Positions 15,538 through 24,232 of a DNA stretch of 40,301 nt are shown piece after piece. Source of the DNA: an uncultured SAR86 cluster bacterium (GTDB lineage: Bacteria > Pseudomonadota > Gammaproteobacteria > Magnimaribacterales > D2472); contig CACLMT010000003.1 in NCBI GenBank assembly GCA_902608115.1, positions 1 through 40,301 of the forward strand, given 5' to 3'. A program made the translations under genes and the position numbers. The first letter of the stretch is position 1. Every line of letters starts with the position of its first letter. The notes under the pieces were generated by a model. The model made no database searches. It was given only the letters and a program-made list of their open reading frames with translations, and was not told the DNA's origin.

Positions 15538-16137
15538 TCATGGCTGAAGATATTTTTCATGCCATTCACCATCCCTCTGTAAAAATATATATCTCCTATT
15601 AAGACGATTTTCGCGGCCTTCCCAGAATTCAAAGTAATAGGGAGTAAATGAGAACCCGCCCCAGCTTTTTGGTCGGTGCAATCTCTTATCCGTTGAATTT
15701 AAAACTTTTTTATAGTTATCTTCTACTTTCTGATGAGATTCAATTTCCTGAGACTGCATTGAACTAATTGCTAATGCGTTTTTCTCAATTGATCTTTTTT
15801 CAAAATGCTTATCAGAAAAAGAAGCAGGAGATTTTGAAATTCTAGCCTTCATTCTAATTTGAACATTTGTTTTATCCCAATAAAATAATATTGAAATCTG
15901 ATCATGCTTTTTAAATTGTCTAGCTTTTGGTGAATTATAGTTAGTAAAAAAAATCCATTCATCCTTTTTAATATATTTTAAATTTACATACCTTGATTCA
16001 ACCTCATTGCTGTCTTCATTAAATGATGCTATCGATATCGCTTCTATAAATTCTTGTTTAGAATCAATTGCAGCTTTATAAAATCTATCAAAATATTTAT
16101 AAGGCTTCTCAGCGCTTAGATTACTTATTTCTATCAT
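15538..16137 (-). CDS. pdxH: Pyridoxamine/pyridoxine 5'-phosphate oxidase family protein, divergent PdxH
   Basis: PdxH is an FMN enzyme that oxidises PNP or PMP to PLP. This 199-residue protein (E. coli 218) keeps the split-barrel core: FFTNYNSPKARQF (63-75) with the FMN-phosphate contacts, ISILFYWDKTNVQIRMKA (81-98), SMQSQEI (126-132), WGGFSFTPYYFEFWEGRENR (159-178) and the C-terminal YLQP. In E. coli the active-site loop reads RLHDR. Here it is RLNRR (178-182), so the substrate-contacting His is Asn. Its ATG overlaps the ugd stop by 4 bp, so it is co-translated with the polysaccharide genes. It may supply PLP for sugar aminotransferases or have drifted in substrate; it is divergent enough that the exact activity is uncertain. 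Confidence 0.75.
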   Translation of the reverse strand: MIEISNLSAEKPYKYFDRFYKAAIDSKQEFIEAISIASFNEDSNEVESRYVNLKYIKKDEWIFFTNYNSPKARQFKKHDQISILFYWDKTNVQIRMKARISKSPASFSDKHFEKRSIEKNALAISSMQSQEIESHQKVEDNYKKVLNSTDKRLHRPKSWGGFSFTPYYFEFWEGRENRLNRRYIFLQRDGEWHEKYLQP

Positions 16138-17315
16138 AGGTCACTATTAAATATATCTCGTGTAAAAGTTTTATGTTTTACCTCACTTAATTCATCAGTA
16201 ACCCTATTAGCAATTATAATATCTGCTGTTCTAATAAAACTGTTAAGTTCTTTAATCACTGGGATTTCCTGATAAGAGCTTGAATTAATAATTGGCTCAT
16301 AGATGACAATTTCAAGCCCATTCTCTTTCAAAGAATCAATTATAGATAATACAGAAGAGGCTCTAAAATTATCAGAACCATCTTTCATGATCAATCGATA
16401 GATACCGATAGTATTTGCTTTTATGTCCTGAATCTTTTTTGATATAAACTGCTTTCTAATTTCATTAGATTCAATAATGGATTTTATTAGGCTTTGTGGA
16501 GTATCTTTAAAATCTGCTAACAGTTGCTTTGTGTCTTTTGGTAAACAGTAGCCCCCATATCCAAATGAAGGATTATTGTAATAGTTGCCAATCCTAGAAT
16601 CTGAAGAAACCCCGTGAATGATATTGAGTGAATCCATATCATTTTGCATTGAAAAACTATCAAGTTCATTAAAAAAGGCAACTCTCATAGCAAGGTATGT
16701 GTTTGAAAATAGTTTTACAGATTCAGCCTCTCTATAGCTCATAAATAAAGTGTCGAACTCCTTATTAATTGCAGCTTCTTTCATGATGTCTGAAAATGAT
16801 ATCGTTAATTTATTCTCGCTTCCTCCTATCACCAACCTAGAAGGATTTAAATTATCGTGAAGAGCTTTCCCTTCTCTTAAAAACTCTGGAGAAAAAATAA
16901 TCCTTTCAGTCTTATGTTTTGAAGCTTGAGATTCGGTAAAACCTATACCAACAGTAGATTTAATAACAATCAAAGCTTTTTTATTTTCCTTCATTGCGAT
17001 ATCTATAACTGTTTCAACAGACGTTGAATCAAAAGAATTTGTATCTTCTTCAAAATGTGTTGGTGTGGCAATGATAATATAATCTGCCTCAACAAAAGCA
17101 TCTAAAGAATCCGCAGTAGCAAATAAATTTAAATCTTCCTTCTTAAAAGCTTCTTTTATATCTTTATCAGCAAGAGGAGACTTCTTAGCATTAATCATTT
17201 GTACTTTTTCCTTATCAATATCTAATACTTTAATTTCATGATGTTTTGCTAATAACACAGCTAAAGACATGCCAACATACCCCGCTCCAACAATTGTAAT
17301 TTTCACTTTATTCAT
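16134..17315 (-). CDS. ugd: UDP-glucose 6-dehydrogenase
   Basis: The 393-residue enzyme oxidises UDP-glucose to UDP-glucuronate with two NAD. It has the Rossmann motif GAGYVG (10-15), ATPTHFEEDTNSF (83-95), STVGIGF (120-126), SPEFLREGKALHDNLNPSR (142-160), LFSNTYLAMRVAFFNELDS (202-220) and the catalytic FGYGGYCLPKDTKQL with Cys257. The C-terminal domain has GIYRLIMKDGSDNFRASS, the hallmark of the short E. coli Ugd type (388 residues). It overlaps the end of the upstream glycosyltransferase gene by 8 bp and the start of pdxH by 4 bp. It supplies glucuronate or a downstream sugar for the local glycan. Confidence 0.95.
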   Translation of the reverse strand: MNKVKITIVGAGYVGMSLAVLLAKHHEIKVLDIDKEKVQMINAKKSPLADKDIKEAFKKEDLNLFATADSLDAFVEADYIIIATPTHFEEDTNSFDSTSVETVIDIAMKENKKALIVIKSTVGIGFTESQASKHKTERIIFSPEFLREGKALHDNLNPSRLVIGGSENKLTISFSDIMKEAAINKEFDTLFMSYREAESVKLFSNTYLAMRVAFFNELDSFSMQNDMDSLNIIHGVSSDSRIGNYYNNPSFGYGGYCLPKDTKQLLADFKDTPQSLIKSIIESNEIRKQFISKKIQDIKANTIGIYRLIMKDGSDNFRASSVLSIIDSLKENGLEIVIYEPIINSSSYQEIPVIKELNSFIRTADIIIANRVTDELSEVKHKTFTRDIFNSDL

Positions 17316-18558
17316 TAATTTTTATATTTTGTCGTTTTGCAGCCATAAAAAAAAGCTCTTCTAGCCTATTCATTAACTTAGTTCTGTCAAACTCTTTTTT
17401 AGAAAAATTAATTCCATTTTTTCCAAGTAAATTTTTCTTTTCAATTGTATACGTTGACATTTCTTCTGCCGCTAATGCTAAACCTCTCGAATCTCCAGAT
17501 GAACAACATAACCCTGCTTTAGACTCGTCAATAATTTTGGCACCTTCTCCATCTAACATTCCTAAAACAGGAATTCCAGTCATTAAATATGTTTGGAGTT
17601 TTGCTGGGATAGTCATACTAAAAACAGGATCTTTTTTAAGAGATACAAGTAAGGCATCAGCATGTGCAAAAAAAGATGGCATTCTCTCTAATGGATATCT
17701 ACCCAGCAAAAAGACAGTCTCTTCTAATTGCAATTTCTTAACTTGTGATTTTAGCCAGTCAAACCTTCTTCCATCTCCTACAATAATCCATTTAATCTTA
17801 GGCTTATGTTTCAAGAGAATTGCTGCATTTAAAATAGATGGCATATCCTGGGCATCTGCAACGTTTCCAGCAAACAGAATATTAAAATGCTCATCATTTC
17901 TTTCAATTTCATCAGCATATTGTATTGATGAATCATTTACAGGGCTTGGAAGGACTTCAGCCCAACTCGGAAAATAATGCACCCTTTCTGGGTAATCACA
18001 ATGATTCTGAATGCTTGAAATAAAACTTCGAGACTGTCCTAAAATAAGTGTGCAATTGTTGTAAATATAACGAACAACTTTCTCAATAAACCATAAAATT
18101 GATTTTGATTTAATGCCGCCTACTGCTATAAGAGTTTCTGGCCATAAGTCTAAAGTCCAAAAAACTATAGGTACTCTTTTTAATTTCCCAATTAATATCG
18201 CGGGAATTCCGACAGTAATAGGTGATGGTTCATAGACAAATATTAAATCTGGTTTAAATTTTCTAAGCTTCCATGAACCAAGAATACACCCACTAATAAT
18301 AAAACTAATATAATTTATAAATAACCTAATAGAGCCGCTTCCTCTAGTAATGATGGGTACCCTAAAAATTTCTGCCTCCTTGTAAGCTAAAAATTTGCTT
18401 GGTTCATCTTTATATTCAGAAAAAATTTTTCCAGCTGGATAATTTGGAATGCCCGTCAGAACTGAAACCGTATGACCTCTTTTTATTAACTCAGGAATAA
18501 AATCATTAATCCTAAAATTTTCGGGCCAAAAATACTGACTGACAATTAGAATTTTCAA
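17308..18558 (-). CDS. wbuB: GT4 glycosyltransferase, WbuB-like (probable L-FucNAc transferase)
   Basis: The 416-residue GT-B protein has the N-terminal signature SQYFWPENFRINDF (7-20), LTGIPNYPAGK (34-44) and WTLDLWPE (133-140) of the WbuB family. In the C-terminal domain are FAGNVADAQDMPSIL, IVGDGRRFDWLKS, LLGRYPLERMPSFFAHAD and LQTYLMTGIPVLGMLDGEG, with the nucleotide-binding end of GT4. The product contains a hydrophobic stretch near 82-98 that may bind membrane. It follows fnlA-fnlB-fnlC directly, as in E. coli O-antigen loci where WbuB is assigned to L-FucNAc transfer. The start is TTG at 18558 (codons for KILIVSQ follow), 5 bp after the fnlC stop, with a poor ribosome binding site. Confidence 0.87.
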   Translation of the reverse strand: MKILIVSQYFWPENFRINDFIPELIKRGHTVSVLTGIPNYPAGKIFSEYKDEPSKFLAYKEAEIFRVPIITRGSGSIRLFINYISFIISGCILGSWKLRKFKPDLIFVYEPSPITVGIPAILIGKLKRVPIVFWTLDLWPETLIAVGGIKSKSILWFIEKVVRYIYNNCTLILGQSRSFISSIQNHCDYPERVHYFPSWAEVLPSPVNDSSIQYADEIERNDEHFNILFAGNVADAQDMPSILNAAILLKHKPKIKWIIVGDGRRFDWLKSQVKKLQLEETVFLLGRYPLERMPSFFAHADALLVSLKKDPVFSMTIPAKLQTYLMTGIPVLGMLDGEGAKIIDESKAGLCCSSGDSRGLALAAEEMSTYTIEKKNLLGKNGINFSKKEFDRTKLMNRLEELFFMAAKRQNIKINE

Positions 18559-18563
18559 AAAAT

Positions 18564-19697
18564 TTAATTATATTTTTTCCAAACCACTCTTTGAACATAG
18601 TCTGTATAACTATGAAGGATTCTTACAACTTTTTGAGATACATTTGATATATTGTAATCTGATACTATGTTCAGAGCCCTTTCATCGCCATATGTTTGAG
18701 ATTTTAATATATTAATTGCCTGTTGAATCCTCTCAAAATTAAGGCCAACCATCATAACTGCTCCCTCCTCCATTCCCTCAGGTCTTTCATGGGCTTCACG
18801 AATATTTAAAGCTGGGAAATTAAGAATAGATGACTCTTCATTAATTGTTCCACTATCTGAAAGAGTAACTTTTGCGTTCTTTTGTAAATAAACATAATCC
18901 ATAAAGCCTAATGGTTTAACAAGCTTTACATTTTTATTTAGCTTAACTTTAGTTTTAGCTATCATTTTTTTTGTTCTTGGATGGGTGGAAACAATTATGG
19001 GTAATTTATATTTTGTGCTCATGCCATTTAAAGTACGAACTAATTCTTTAAAGTTTTTTTCAGACTCTATATTTTCCTGTCGATGCGCGCTAACAACAAA
19101 ATAATTTCTATGTTTCAACTTAAGTTTCTTTAATATATCTGAGTTTTCGATGTCTTCTTTATAGAAATTTAAAACTTCATTCATTGGACTGCCAGTTTTA
19201 ATAACTAAATCAGGAGATAAACCTTCGGCCAGTAAATACTCTCTGGCAATACTACTATATGTTAAATTTACATCCGCAGTATGATCCACAATCCTTCTAT
19301 TGATTTCTTCGGGAACCCTCATATCAAAACACCTATTTCCAGCCTCCATATGAAAAGTAGGTATTTTTCTTAATTTAGCTGGGATAATTGATAAGCAACT
19401 ATTTGTATCCCCTAAAACTAATACAGCATCAGGTTTTTCTCTTTCTAAGATAGTATCAACTGATGAAATTACCTGACCAATAGTAGTTGAAGCATTCTTA
19501 CCAGCAGCTCCTAAAAAATAACTTGGCTTTCTTATACCAAGTTCATTAAAAAAGATTTCATTCAACTCATAGTCATAATTTTGCCCAGTATGAACAAGTT
19601 TATGGTCACAATGAATGTCTAAACATGCTATCACCCTTGAAAGTCGAATAATCTCTGGACGAGTCCCTACAACTGTTAAAACTTTTAATTTTTTCAT
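18564..19697 (-). CDS. fnlC: UDP-N-acetyl-L-talosamine (UDP-GlcNAc-type) 2-epimerase FnlC/WbjD
   Basis: The true start is the ATG at 19697 (MKKLKVLTVVGTRPEIIRLS), which gives 377 residues. A longer reading from 19748 would overlap fnlB by 50 bp and adds 17 non-conserved residues. The fold is that of UDP-GlcNAc 2-epimerase WecB: GTRPEIIR, HTGQNYDYELNEIFF, VLGDTNS, HMEAGNRCFD, PEEINRRIVDHTAD, SAHRQENIES, DSGTINEESSILNFPALNIR. In the FucNAc pathway this enzyme performs the last step, converting UDP-L-PneNAc/TalNAc to UDP-L-FucNAc. It sits 1 bp after fnlB and 5 bp before wbuB. Confidence 0.94.
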   Translation of the reverse strand: MKKLKVLTVVGTRPEIIRLSRVIACLDIHCDHKLVHTGQNYDYELNEIFFNELGIRKPSYFLGAAGKNASTTIGQVISSVDTILEREKPDAVLVLGDTNSCLSIIPAKLRKIPTFHMEAGNRCFDMRVPEEINRRIVDHTADVNLTYSSIAREYLLAEGLSPDLVIKTGSPMNEVLNFYKEDIENSDILKKLKLKHRNYFVVSAHRQENIESEKNFKELVRTLNGMSTKYKLPIIVSTHPRTKKMIAKTKVKLNKNVKLVKPLGFMDYVYLQKNAKVTLSDSGTINEESSILNFPALNIREAHERPEGMEEGAVMMVGLNFERIQQAINILKSQTYGDERALNIVSDYNISNVSQKVVRILHSYTDYVQRVVWKKYN

Positions 19698-19698
19698 A

Positions 19699-20805
19699 CT
19701 AGACCTCACTAGAAATGGTATCAGGCTCCTTTCGATTAAATATTTCATTTGCCCAAAGCATAACTATCATCTCATTTTCTCCGACATTTGTAATATCATG
19801 AACCCATCCTGGAATTGTTTCTATAATCTTCAATTCATCACTTGAGGCAAAGATTTCAAATTTTTCTTCAGTTATAAGATGTCTAAACTTAAATCTTGCT
19901 TTGCCCTTAAGAATAATAAATTTTTCAGACTTAGAATGATGAAAATGTTGTCCTCTAGTGATACCTGATTGAACTGTAAAAAAAGAAAATTGGCCTGAAT
20001 CTTTAGTCTTTAAGACCTCTACAAACATTCCTCGTTCATCAGGGAAGAATGGTATTTCATAAGTAAATTGATCTGGTGATAAAAAACTAAGATAGGTTGA
20101 ATATAATGCTCTAGTTAACCCTTCACCAACTCTTTCTGAAATTAAAGTGGTTCTTGAATCAAAGAAAAGCTTAATTTGATCTGCTAAATCTTGAAGGGTA
20201 ATAGAATACTCTGGTTCAACTGAACCCCATTGAGCCATTTGATCTGGAGCCTTTAAAACTTCTACAAAACTTTGAATTACATCATCTATATACACCAATC
20301 TTATTGACTTGCTAGGATCATTAACTTTTATAGGTAATTTATTAGCAATATTGTGACAGAATGTTGCCACAACAGAATTGTAATTAGGTTTTGACCACTT
20401 ACCGAAGACTCCAGGAAGTCTATATATGATAACCGGATTATTTTTTTTCTTTTGAAGCGCTTGAAGTGCAATTTCAGCGGCGAGTTTGCTTTTACCGTAA
20501 GGGTTATCCTCTTCAGCTTGAGTAGTTGAAGTGAAAATAACTGGGATTCTTTTATCTAAGTTTTCTATTGAAAGGCAAATTGATTTTGTTAATTGGTAAT
20601 TTCCTATATCAAAATCTTCATCATTTTTAGACCTATTTTCACCTGCTAAATGAACCACTGCATCTACTGAAGATATTTTTGATTCTAGAGACTTTATATC
20701 ACTAGTTCGATCAAATGTATCAACTGAAAATCCTTCAAGCTGGTTTAAAGTGACAACAAGATTTTTACCTATGAAACCTTGGGATCCTGTGACCAGAATA
20801 TGCAT
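19699..20805 (-). CDS. fnlB: Bifunctional-fold reductase FnlB/WbjC/CapF (SDR plus cupin)
   Basis: The 368-residue protein has an N-terminal SDR domain (TGSQGFIGKNL at 6-16, VVHLAGENRSKND, STTQAEEDNPYGKSKLAAE with the YxxxK pair) and a C-terminal cupin (about 255-360) with FFTVQSGITRGQHFHHSK and IPGWVHDITNVG, which bind metal. This two-domain layout is specific to WbjC/CapF/FnlB, the second enzyme of UDP-L-FucNAc synthesis, which reduces the 4-keto intermediate after epimerisation. It lies 1 bp after fnlA. Length is normal for the family. Confidence 0.95.
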   Translation of the reverse strand: MHILVTGSQGFIGKNLVVTLNQLEGFSVDTFDRTSDIKSLESKISSVDAVVHLAGENRSKNDEDFDIGNYQLTKSICLSIENLDKRIPVIFTSTTQAEEDNPYGKSKLAAEIALQALQKKKNNPVIIYRLPGVFGKWSKPNYNSVVATFCHNIANKLPIKVNDPSKSIRLVYIDDVIQSFVEVLKAPDQMAQWGSVEPEYSITLQDLADQIKLFFDSRTTLISERVGEGLTRALYSTYLSFLSPDQFTYEIPFFPDERGMFVEVLKTKDSGQFSFFTVQSGITRGQHFHHSKSEKFIILKGKARFKFRHLITEEKFEIFASSDELKIIETIPGWVHDITNVGENEMIVMLWANEIFNRKEPDTISSEV

Positions 20806-20806
20806 A

Positions 20807-21841
20807 CTATTCTTCGGAATCCGTGTATTCGCCTCTAATAATTTGTTGCATAAAATTTAATTTCATTAGCAATTCTTTCATTCCTTCAACGTCTAAGCGT
20901 CTAGTGTTATGAGAGTTATAATCCTCTGATGCAGAAATTGCTACTTCTCCTTTATCCATAAATTTTGCATAATTTAAATCTCTTAAATCAGGAGGCACCC
21001 TGTAGTAATCTCCCAAATCTTCTACGGCGACCATTTCCTCTCTACTAAGAAGTGTTTCATATAGCTTCTCACCATGTCGCGTACCAATAATATCAATAGC
21101 ATGCTCAGGCTTTTTCATTAATATCGTTAATGCTTCAGCTAAAGTGCCAATAGTTGCTGCTGGAGCTTTTTGGACATATATATCACCAGACTGACCAGAT
21201 TCAAATGCAAACAAGACAAGATTAACAGCATCATCAAGAGTCATCATAAATCTTGTCATTTCAGTATCGGTAACGGTAATGGGATTCCCTCTATAAATTT
21301 GATCAACAAATAATGGTATAACTGACCCACGAGAAGCCATTACATTTCCATAACGTGTAGTGCAGATTATTGTTGATTCGCTCGCGCGTGATTTTGCCAC
21401 TACAACCTTTTCCATCATAGCTTTGGATATACCCATTGCGTTAATAGGGTAGACTGCTTTGTCAGTACTCAAACAAATAACCCTCTCAACTGAGCAAACA
21501 ATCGCTGCCTCTAATACATTCTCTGTTCCAAGAATATTTGTTTTCACTGCCTCGATCGGATGGAATTCACAAGATGGGACTTGTTTAAGAGCTGCAGCAT
21601 GAAAAATATAATTTACTCCTCTTACTGCGCTCAAGACAGAGCCATAATCGCGAACATCACCAATATAAAATTTTAATTTTTTATTATTGTATTTTTTACG
21701 CATATCATCTTGCTTTTTTTCATCCCGACTTAATATTCTTATTTCTTTTAAGTCTGAATCTAAAAGTCGACGCAGAACTGCATTACCAAAAGATCCTGTA
21801 CCCCCGCTGATAAGTAAAATTTTGTTCTTAAATATTTTCAT
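20807..21841 (-). CDS. fnlA: UDP-GlcNAc 4,6-dehydratase (5-inverting / 3,5-epimerising) FnlA/WbjB/CapE
   Basis: This 344-residue SDR makes the first step from UDP-GlcNAc towards UDP-L-FucNAc. It has GGTGSFG (13-19), GDVRDYGSV (61-69), AAALKQVPSCEFHPIEAVKT (82-101), STDKAVYPINAMGISK (125-140) and TRYGNVMASRGSVIPLF. As in CapE and its relatives the usual Tyr-xxx-Lys pair is replaced by Met136-xxx-Lys140, which is a family trait and not a defect. The C-terminus contains RHGEKLYETLLSREEM, typical of WbjB. It begins the fnlA-fnlB-fnlC-wbuB set; 76 bp separate it from the upstream GT4 gene. Confidence 0.95.
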   Translation of the reverse strand: MKIFKNKILLISGGTGSFGNAVLRRLLDSDLKEIRILSRDEKKQDDMRKKYNNKKLKFYIGDVRDYGSVLSAVRGVNYIFHAAALKQVPSCEFHPIEAVKTNILGTENVLEAAIVCSVERVICLSTDKAVYPINAMGISKAMMEKVVVAKSRASESTIICTTRYGNVMASRGSVIPLFVDQIYRGNPITVTDTEMTRFMMTLDDAVNLVLFAFESGQSGDIYVQKAPAATIGTLAEALTILMKKPEHAIDIIGTRHGEKLYETLLSREEMVAVEDLGDYYRVPPDLRDLNYAKFMDKGEVAISASEDYNSHNTRRLDVEGMKELLMKLNFMQQIIRGEYTDSEE

Positions 21842-21917
21842 TTTGTTATATTAACAAATGCAAGCTTAATGCAGAAGAAAAAGGTAATGTATGGAAAGAG
21901 TATTAGTAAGTTCATCT

Positions 21918-23057
21918 TCAGGGTTTCTGACTATTTTTAATTGTCTCAACAAGAAACTCAAAAGTTTTTCTAGCGTTGGTTGACCATAAATATTCTGAAG
22001 CAATTTCATAACTAGTCTCTATGCATTCTTTTCTAAGTTTTGGATCTTTAATTAATAATTTAATAGCATCAGCAATTGATTCTGGATCTTCAGGATCAAA
22101 AAAAACTCCTCCATTCCCAAGAACTTCTGGCATTGGACCTCTATTAGAACATGCGATTGGGAGACCTGAAGCCATACCTTCGATAAGAGTAACCGGCATA
22201 TTCTCACAACTTGAAGCAAAAATAAATAAATCAGAATCAGAAAGCAAATTAGGAATATCATCTATATGTATAAATGGGTGTTGAGTAACAAAATCATTAT
22301 CCCTATCAGACAATCGTATTTCTTCATCCAGCCTTCTCTGCGGCTCCCCATCACCACCACCAACCAAAGTTAAAGAAATGGATATCCCTTGTGTCCTTAA
22401 AAGTTTTATCGCCCTAACAACATGCCATTGATGCTTATAAGGAGCAGCGCTTGATACGTAAATACATCTAATCTCTCCAATAGGCTCCTCGCTCCATTGT
22501 CTTGATAACTGAATATTTCTAAAACCATCATTAACACCATGGGATATAACCTTTGAAATTGAAAGAGGTCCTGTTATTTGTTGAATCATATTAGATGCAT
22601 AACGGGTTAAAAAAATTACAGCAGTTGAATGTCGCAATGCTCTAATATAAGCACTTTTTAAAAAAATTAACCTTAAACGCCCTAAACTTAATTTATATCT
22701 TTGCATCTCACCTGGTTCAAATGGCAACATGTCTTGGCTTAAGGTTACATTAGGTTGAAATTTTCCCAATGAACCGGCTGTAGTATTAAATACGAGTTCA
22801 CAATTATTTAATTTTAGCTCTCGCTTAAAAATAAAACGCTGCCAAAACAATTGCTGAAAAATATTTTTTTCAAGATAAATTGGATTATGTTTTATTAGCC
22901 AGGGTTTATCTGGAATTTCGTCAAGTAATTTTTTATGAGACCATAAATGTATTTCTTTTACACCGTATTGTTCAGGCATAACTTCCGTAATTAATCCAAC
23001 CATATGCGCAAAAGTTCCGCCAGACCTATTCCTTGAAGCATCTATTCCAATAATCAT
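21918..23057 (-). CDS. GT4 family glycosyltransferase
   Basis: The ATG at 23057 overlaps the upstream stop as ATGA and gives 379 residues beginning MIIGIDASRNRSGGTFAHMV. The GTG at 23087 would add ten unconserved residues. The GT-B fold shows the Gly-rich N-terminal loop, the C-terminal IRCIYVSSAAPYKHQWHVVR, LTLVGGGDG, FIHIDDIPNLLSDSDLFIFA and SCENMPVTLIEGMASGLPIA, the GT4 Glu-containing phosphate-binding motif, then GNGGVFFDPEDPESIADAI. The retaining sugar donor is not predictable. It lies between the Wzy/ligase-like gene and fnlA, so it acts on the same repeat unit. Confidence 0.88.
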   Translation of the reverse strand: MIIGIDASRNRSGGTFAHMVGLITEVMPEQYGVKEIHLWSHKKLLDEIPDKPWLIKHNPIYLEKNIFQQLFWQRFIFKRELKLNNCELVFNTTAGSLGKFQPNVTLSQDMLPFEPGEMQRYKLSLGRLRLIFLKSAYIRALRHSTAVIFLTRYASNMIQQITGPLSISKVISHGVNDGFRNIQLSRQWSEEPIGEIRCIYVSSAAPYKHQWHVVRAIKLLRTQGISISLTLVGGGDGEPQRRLDEEIRLSDRDNDFVTQHPFIHIDDIPNLLSDSDLFIFASSCENMPVTLIEGMASGLPIACSNRGPMPEVLGNGGVFFDPEDPESIADAIKLLIKDPKLRKECIETSYEIASEYLWSTNARKTFEFLVETIKNSQKP

Positions 23058-24232
23058 ATTGCTTTTCTTCGTAATTCTGTGGCCCACATTCCGATTAAGA
23101 AAGCAAGAATAAAAGCACCATGAGAAACTTTGAAAGTTTCATGAAATAAGCCAAATGCTAGTACACCTATAAAACCGATGAACAAACCAATATCTGCTTT
23201 GTAAAGATAAGATCCAAGTCTTTGTAGGACATAAAGATATAAAGCTAGTCCGATAAATCCTGTTCTAAACAAAACATCATTATATTGACCATGCGCAGAT
23301 CCAATTCCATCATCTAAAATTATCCAGATACCAAGAAAACCTGAGCCAAATAATGGGCTAGATAACACATACTCTAAAATTGATTTCATGAGAAATATTC
23401 TATAGCCCTCCGAGGAACCTGGATTAGTTAAATCAAAGTTAGATGAACCATCACTAAATCTAAAAGCAAATAAACGTTCTCCAAAATATTCAAATGGAAG
23501 AGCAAGATATTCATATATTCCTGAGAAAGCAACCACAATTCCAATCCCAATTCCATACAATAAAAAAATTCCCAAATTTCTTGTAGTGAGTTTTATCATA
23601 GGTCCAAATAAAACTATCAAAAATACCAAGCCACTAATAATCAATCCCACAATTGATGCTCTTGAAAAAGTTAGCAATAAACCTAAAAAAATTATGAGAA
23701 GCAATGGTATTTTTGCCAATCTCATAAGTAAAGATTGTGATTGAAAAAAGAAAACCAACCAAAATCCAATAATATATAAAAAACCAAATCTTTGGTTCCC
23801 CACTTGATTTTTTGCGGCATAACCAAGAGTGGCTAAGTCAAATGATCGTAATTCATTAAGATTGCTTAAAGATAGATAGAGAGTAAAAGCAACTATTGCA
23901 ATTTTAAAAGCAGCTATCATTCTCTCATTGATATTGATCAAGGCATAAGAAAACATAGACATGAACAAAATAAAACTTATTAGCTTTCTCATTGAAAGAT
24001 GCCAATAGGAATATTGAAGTAACCATGCAATAAAGAAAATAAGACAATAAATATAAAAAACTATTTTAATATCACCAGGAAGAACTTTAATCTTTTGATC
24101 TTTTAATAAAAAAAGTAATGGGAAAATAATAAATAAATAATTTCCAGAAAATGCTGCGCCAAGTGTAACCTGCCCCATAAAAACAAAAAAAAGGCCAACT
24201 AAACTAAATGTAATAAAATTATCTTTGGTCAT
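23054..24232 (-). CDS. O-antigen ligase/polymerase-like membrane protein (Wzy or WaaL type)
   Basis: The 392-residue protein is almost wholly hydrophobic with about ten to twelve transmembrane segments. A large periplasmic loop (about 240-300) contains FGERLFAFRFSDGSS and GSSEGYRIFLMKSILEYVLSSPLFGSGFLG, then SAHGQYNDVLF, resembling the conserved His loop of the O-antigen ligase/Wzy_C domain. GLLLTFSRASIVGL (about 180-193) is also typical. Within a glycan cluster lacking another candidate it is the likely repeat-unit polymerase, though a ligase role cannot be excluded. It overlaps the GT2 stop by 14 bp and the GT4 start by 4 bp. Confidence 0.82.
   Translation of the reverse strand: MTKDNFITFSLVGLFFVFMGQVTLGAAFSGNYLFIIFPLLFLLKDQKIKVLPGDIKIVFYIYCLIFFIAWLLQYSYWHLSMRKLISFILFMSMFSYALININERMIAAFKIAIVAFTLYLSLSNLNELRSFDLATLGYAAKNQVGNQRFGFLYIIGFWLVFFFQSQSLLMRLAKIPLLLIIFLGLLLTFSRASIVGLIISGLVFLIVLFGPMIKLTTRNLGIFLLYGIGIGIVVAFSGIYEYLALPFEYFGERLFAFRFSDGSSNFDLTNPGSSEGYRIFLMKSILEYVLSSPLFGSGFLGIWIILDDGIGSAHGQYNDVLFRTGFIGLALYLYVLQRLGSYLYKADIGLFIGFIGVLAFGLFHETFKVSHGAFILAFLIGMWATELRRKAI

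Noticed and set aside
17537-17977. Plus-strand 146-residue ORF
   Set aside because: It is antisense to the well-conserved wbuB gene, has no recognisable domain and mirrors its codons.
19698-19748. N-terminal extension of fnlC from the ATG at 19748
   Set aside because: It overlaps fnlB by 50 bp, and the conserved start MKKLKVLTVVGTRPE begins at 19697.
20807-21841. Inactivating loss of the SDR catalytic Tyr in fnlA
   Set aside because: The Met-xxx-Lys form is normal for the CapE/WbjB family.
23058-23087. Upstream GTG start for the GT4 gene
   Set aside because: The ATG at 23057 couples to the previous stop and begins the conserved strand MIIGIDAS; the ten extra residues are inside the preceding gene.
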